From: Cytidiella melzeri
Taxonomy: Eukaryota > Basidiomycota > Agaricomycetes > Polyporales > Irpicaceae
Direction: 5' to 3'
Assembly: GCA_022592445.1 (NCBI GenBank)
Contig: JABYQR010000538.1
Coordinates: forward strand, 1-22,175
Length of the DNA: 22,175 nt
Shown here: piece after piece, positions 18,421 through 22,175 of the stretch
How the letters are laid out: every line of letters starts with the position of its first letter
Position numbering within the stretch: position 1 is the stretch's first letter
The notes under the pieces: model-generated
Databases searched by the model: none
Told to the model about the DNA's origin: nothing
The model's input: only the letters and a program-made list of their open reading frames with translations
Program-made: the position numbers and the translations under genes

Positions 18421-19176
18421 TTAAGACACGCGCAACCTTTTGGAAGGGGCTGATGCGGCCGTGCTTATACTAGTATTCGAGCGCTTTCCGCGTTCACGAC
18501 GCTGACCTTGAAGTTCTGTAGTAGTCGAGTTGACACCAAAGTCTGGCTTGAAGGGTATGCTGTCCGCGGGAATACCAAGTCGAGTCTCTTCTCCGATAGA
18601 GATGAGGCCTGTCTGTATGAGGTCAGTAACAACGAGGCCTGCCTCCACTCCGTCACACGAGTAGTCCGGTTGCTGAGTTTTGATGTGTTCTGGCAAATTG
18701 TACTTCCAAACCGCCGTGTAGCTCTGCCCGACAGTACCCGTACAGCCAGGGATTGTGCAGAGGATAGGTGTATTGGTCGAGGGCATGCTGGCTGTCGAGG
18801 TCAAGCTTGCTTTGTACTGGAAATCGTGAGCGCGCGGACAGTTCGACGTTGCTTGTCCCCGCTGGCCCTTCCTGATATAGATTTGCTGACAGGCTGTGAT
18901 ATTAGAACGACCGCAGAAGCCACAGGGCATTATGTTGCCAACCTGAGAGCAAGAGTGTCCGAGTGTTCAATACTATATGACCAACACTGCCAAGCTATAG
19001 ACTCACCGGTTCACCATGTAGATTCTCATGTACACCGCGCATAGCCTTCAGAATATGGGCTCCAACGTGGTTACGAGCTTCTCCCTTCTTCAGCTTCTTC
19101 AAGCACTGGTAGCAGCGGGTGCTACCCTCAGCTCTGGTGTCATGCGCTGCTTGAGCTTGATGCGAGCCGTCGTGAG
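18421..19176 (-). pseudogene. CGFCGRS-type zinc-finger protein, 5' end cut by copia LTR
   Basis: Two exons are clear. Exon 1 (19176-19007) encodes CYQCLKKLKKGEARNHVGAH (C-x2-C-x12-H-x3-H) and ends LHGEP. A 64-nt intron (19006-18943, GTGAGT to CAG, phase 0) follows. Exon 2 (18942-18421) continues VGNIMPCGFCGRSNITAC, then SNCPRAHDFQY, CTIPGCTG and WKYNLPEHIK, and ends with a basic, serine-rich tail (PSKRLRVS) at a TAA. This order (Cys/His finger, CGFCGRS, second Cys set, WKYN-EHI) is one I recognise from agaricomycete proteins of unknown function; nucleic-acid binding is likely but not shown. At 19,176/19,177 the frame runs directly into the LTR, so the start and all upstream exons are missing. 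If the copia element is complete, they may continue beyond the window end. Confidence 0.7.
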
Positions 19177-19737
19177 TGTTAAAACTATATAATATAATAA
19201 TATGATATGATATGTAGTTTCCCACGCCTTATTACAAGGACGCTTTAGGTAGCAGAGTTCCCACAGTCTTAGTATGGGAATTATGTAGCCGTATATGGAA
19301 ACTCTAGTAGTAACCATCACATTAGCTGAGACGTACAGATATGGGTTGTAGTAATACTACACATATATGTACGCCTGTGTTCTAGTAGCATAGGAAATGA
19401 CATGGAAAGCACATATGACTCCAGAGGATGCCTAAAGCATACATCTGAGGACAAGTACTAGCATGAGTCATTTACTCATTATGTACGCCTCTGGTACAAG
19501 TGCTGAGCCTAGTCATACAATGAGTCATGAATGAGTCATGCACTCATAGCATGAGTCATGCATGAGTCATGCACTCAGTAGTACAGTAGAATAGCTGAAG
19601 TAGACATGTATAGTAGTCGCTTACATAAGTAGATACAGACATGTATATAAGCAGAGCTGCTGAAGCAGCAAGAATAATAAGACTCATCTTCGAAGCTTAA
19701 CAGCCTCTACCCCTCGCACACATATTCCACTTTGTTA
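19177..19737 (+). mobile_element. 5' LTR of a Ty1/copia-type element (hemivirus-like)
   Basis: The LTR starts TGTTAAAACTATATAA and ends CACTTTGTTA, 561 bp, matching the solo LTR at 10.8 kb in inverted orientation. The boundaries are fixed because the two copies diverge exactly there. A TATATAA at 19,644-19,650, followed by a GCTGCT-GA-AGCAGC hairpin (19,655-19,668), resembles a core promoter about 90 bp from the LTR end. The upstream flank GTGAG (19,172-19,176) should recur after the 3' LTR, which is not in the window. A primer-binding site follows at once, so this is a 5' LTR and not a solo one. Confidence 0.85.
19463..19570. promoter_or_regulatory. Five ATGAGTCAT (Gcn4/AP-1-type) sites in the copia LTR
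   Basis: The exact 9-mer occurs at 19,463-19,471, 19,520-19,528, 19,531-19,539, 19,551-19,559 and 19,562-19,570, about 75-180 bp upstream of the LTR TATA. TGASTCA is the core for Gcn4/CPC1-type bZIP activators. The copy number (five here, four in the solo LTR) accounts for most of the length difference between the LTRs. Confidence 0.6.
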
Positions 19738-19749
19738 GGTTATGAGCCC
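19738..19749 (+). promoter_or_regulatory. Primer-binding site, half-tRNA initiator Met type
   Basis: GGTTATGAGCCC begins directly after the LTR. Its complement, GGGCTCATAACC, is the anticodon stem-loop sequence of eukaryotic initiator tRNA-Met. Copia and Ty5 (hemiviruses) prime from such an internal fragment rather than from the tRNA 3' end. Confidence 0.8.
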
Positions 19750-20530
19750 CGGCTTTTAACTTAACTACATCCACACTCTCAACGACATCTACCAACCAGT
19801 ATCCCCCAAGCTTTCTTATAAGTAAGTTTCTCTACTTTACTTTGTTTGGCCACATAGTAGTAGTAGAGTTGTACTGGTTGACTGCCTCAGCTTCGAATAC
19901 AATATTCCCAACTGATCTTCTACAGCTAATTCCCTCACCTACTTGCCCCTTGCGTACGCACTCCCAACCCAGCTGAATACTTAAGCCACCCTTGGTGGTT
20001 CTCGACTTTAACGAGTCGTGCATTACGCGGAATCTGCCTAACACGCAGTGTAAAATCCGGTGGTGGAGGAACAAGCTCCCACTTGTACAAGTGGTAGATC
20101 GGCGGAGTAGTACAATAGGAGGGTAGTGTTGAGTGGCACTCTAAGCTCGTGACTTAGAGGCCTAGGACCTTCGTGTTGGCGCACGTCAGTCAGTCCTGGA
20201 ATTAGAAATCGCCGCTTTTTGTAGCTGTAGAATTTCTTGAGGCATGTCGTCCACTTTTACTTTTGGTATCACGGAGATTGTGGACTCTCCAATACTTCGT
20301 GGTGTTTCTTACATGCGCCATTATGTTTTTGTCGTATCATACCAACTGGTAGAAGTCGAAGTTGCAAGTGGTCATACTCGTCTTGAATCACTTGTGGAAA
20401 ACTTTTACTCACATTCGACTTTTCCATTAGCAATCCCCAGGACTTTCTCAAGGAAAGTGTTGTGGATTGAATACAACGACATAAATCTTATACTTTCGAT
20501 TCTTTCTTCCAGACCATTATATTTTTGAAG
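19750..20530. other. Internal region after the PBS; no gag seen
   Basis: No CCHC knuckle, protease or integrase motif is present. A 94-codon plus-strand frame (20,244-20,528, MSSTFTFGITEIV...) has no recognised domain and overlaps the start of the next gene by composition only. This may be a truncated element leader merging into host DNA. Confidence 0.45.
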
Positions 20531-21942
20531 ATGCCGAATAACTCTCGCCGCACTTCCCGTCGCGTCAATGCCCGCTTCGCTCCCCATTCTCCCAATGATC
20601 CCTACCGCGTTCATGACTACACTCGGTTTGACCGTATGGGTCACCCCATCGTTATGGAGATAAGGAGTTCAGCGACTCCCATCTCCATCCGTATGAGTCA
20701 AACCGATGCTCAGGATGCCAGGATCAATGTCAACTACGTTGACAGGGACGGAGTCAGGCGCATGGAATCGATGGAGTACAGCCTTCTCGGTCGTCACGGC
20801 TGGGACAGGTTCAGGCAGAGTGATAGGCAAAGGCACCTCCGAGAGGTTAATCGCATCATTGATGAAGCCAATCGTGAGGCGGAATTGGATTTATATAGAC
20901 GAAGGCCTCGTAACGTCAGTGTGGAAATCAGGGCGCATCAAACCCAAAGTTCTTCCAGGGTTAATGCTGCACCTCCTCGCCGATCTGCGTCGCCGTCGCA
21001 CCCTCATCCCCATCGTCATCCTACTCCAATGCCACCGCCTTTTGTGAGTGCAGGATTATTGCTTTGGGACATGGTTGCCCAAGCATTAAATAATTTTGCA
21101 TCCCCACAGACTTCTTCTACAATGGTCAATCCGCCTACACCGGTCATCCCGGATATCGTTGATGGTATGAACGGTTTAAATATCAGTTCACCAGTTTCTC
21201 ATGATTCTTCAGAACCAGTAGTCCAGGCCGCTTCTGCTGCCGAGCCTACTCCTGTTCCGTCCTCCACTACTCAGGAGGAGGGACAGGTTGAAGATTCATG
21301 GCCAACGGTATACGCTCCCCAACCAGTCATTCCCACTTTCTCATTCGACGACTGGGTCCACGTCGATCGTACCGACACTAGGCCGGCTTCGCCTGTCTAT
21401 TCGGTGGTATGGTTTATGGCGTGGATGGACCAAAGGGGGAGGTTTTCAGGCCGGAGCAAGTTTGTTCCATCCTCGCCATGCAACACGTTAACCATCCCAA
21501 CTTTACGCCCAATGAGCTGTGCTTACGCTCTAGGGGACTGGTTGATACAATGGTCGTTAGCATGGGCAACAAATGCGAGCACTATCGTGAGATGGTCGAG
21601 GAGTTGGAGGAATTTGCGAAGTCCCAGCGGATCAAGGAAATCACAGCCTGTGCCAGGATCTACCTCATGCTCAAGAGGGGACAGTGGCCGGACTGCGATA
21701 ATATTTGGAACACGTACTTCATCTCAGTTGCGGACTTTCACACAGCGATGGAGGTCTTCAATGGTTGCGATCATCTTAGCAATCACCAGCTGGTCTGGCT
21801 GACTCAAAGACGTATGGAGAAGAAGGAAGACTGGATGAGTATCTTTCATAGAGAGGAAGAGTTCAAAGGTAAAATGAAGGAGGTAAAAATTGAGCCCGCT
21901 GCGCTCGAGCCTTCTTTAGAGCCTGGATCGTCTTCTCTTTGA
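20531..21942 (+). pseudogene. Unrecognised gene in two frames (basic/Pro-rich N-terminus, helical C-terminus)
   Basis: From ATG 20,531 the frame reads MPNNSRRTSRRVNARF, a globular-looking part (DARINVNYVDRDGVRRMESM), an Arg-rich helix (RQRHLREVNRIIDEANREAE), and a His/Pro-rich linker. At 21,044-21,109 there is a good 66-nt intron (GTGAGT to CCCCACAG) that keeps the frame whether or not it is removed. Beyond SPVYSVV (about 21,405) the sensible protein moves to the next frame, YGVDGPKGEVFRPEQ, then EHYREMVEELEEFAKSQRIK, ICARIYLML-like helices and EEFKGKMKEV, ending at TGA 21,942. The switch is either a small indel (an extra ATGG near 21,408) or, less likely, an unusual splice. No family recognised; no CCHC knuckle, so a copia Gag is not supported, though its place after the PBS would suit one. 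Confidence 0.5.
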
Positions 21943-22175
21943 ACGGACTCTCTGCAAATCGAACTATACCGCGCAATGTATACTATAAAATATCGCGATG
22001 TGTACCTTTATACTTTTACAAACGGTCATTTTCATTAGCGTAGTCCGTAGTGTACTTGTATATTTTCTCTATCTCTCTCTCGTTCTGCTTCGAGTCACGA
22101 CCATAACGTAGCGCATTCTGACGAACTTTTATGACTTTTCTTTACATAGTTTGTAACGTTTGTACCTCTATCTCT
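21943..22175. other. 3' flank of the preceding gene
   Basis: AT-rich DNA with TATAAAATAT near 21,982 and pyrimidine runs (CTATCTCTCTCTCG, about 22,069). No pol frame and no second LTR start (TGTTAAAAC) before the window ends. Confidence 0.5.

Noticed and set aside
10807..19737. A single 8.9-kb transposon with 550-bp terminal inverted repeats
   Set aside because: The inverted copies are LTRs: the left one has its own 5-bp duplication and an empty-site paralogue, and the right one is followed by a primer-binding site.
20244..20528. Gag candidate starting MSSTFTF after the PBS
   Set aside because: Only the first residues look Gag-like; no further Gag block or CCHC knuckle follows.
1..22175. 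tRNA or rRNA genes
   Set aside because: None was recognised; the only tRNA-related sequence is the 12-base primer-binding site.

Overview
The window looks like nuclear DNA of a mushroom-forming basidiomycete (Agaricomycetes). The grounds are: introns of about 50-65 nt that nearly all open with GTGAGT; a Tad1-like LINE whose ORF1 and ORF2 carry motifs I know from agaricomycete elements; a conserved repetitive protein common in agaricomycete DNA transposons; and a zinc-finger family (CGFCGRS type) that I recognise from these fungi. Taxonomy is inferred; no rRNA or tRNA gene was found.

Layout. 1-4.67 kb: a decayed LINE on the minus strand (ORF1 with CCHC knuckles, endonuclease, reverse transcriptase), cut by the window edge at its 3' end. 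4.7-6.2 kb: no gene seen, simple repeats. 6.28-7.53 kb: C-terminal fragment of a transposon-associated protein with an acidic tail. 8.12-8.81 kb: a TATA box and a 174-aa cysteine-rich ORF of unknown function. 8.8-10.27 kb: no gene. 10.27-10.79 kb: a 518-bp MITE with 29-bp terminal inverted repeats and TA duplications. 10.81-11.36 kb: a solo LTR (minus orientation) with a perfect 5-bp target duplication, inserted in a hairpin-bearing repeat. 11.4-13.4 kb: mostly empty.

13.4-17.8 kb holds the most interesting part: three head-to-tail copies (A, B, C; all minus strand) of a multi-exon gene family. I derived the exon structure by comparing the copies. The predicted protein has a signal peptide, a small charged exon, a region of PPxY motifs, a hydrophobic/glycine-rich segment, and a conserved C-terminal tail. 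In copy A the PPxY region has grown into a 24/30-bp minisatellite. Several introns of this family are recognisable copies of one another, within and between genes, as expected of introner-like elements. Copy A has a nonsense codon and a frameshift, copy B has lost exon 1 and its last splice sites, and copy C is the best preserved.

18.4-19.18 kb: a minus-strand zinc-finger gene whose 5' part is cut off by insertion of a Ty1/copia-type element. The LTR of that element (19,177-19,737) is the inverted partner of the solo LTR. It carries a cluster of Gcn4/AP-1-type 9-mers and is followed at once by a primer-binding site matching the anticodon region of initiator tRNA-Met. No gag-pol follows within the window. 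Instead an unrecognised two-frame gene lies at 20.53-21.94 kb. Overall this is a transposon-rich accessory region around a young, decaying, lineage-specific gene array.
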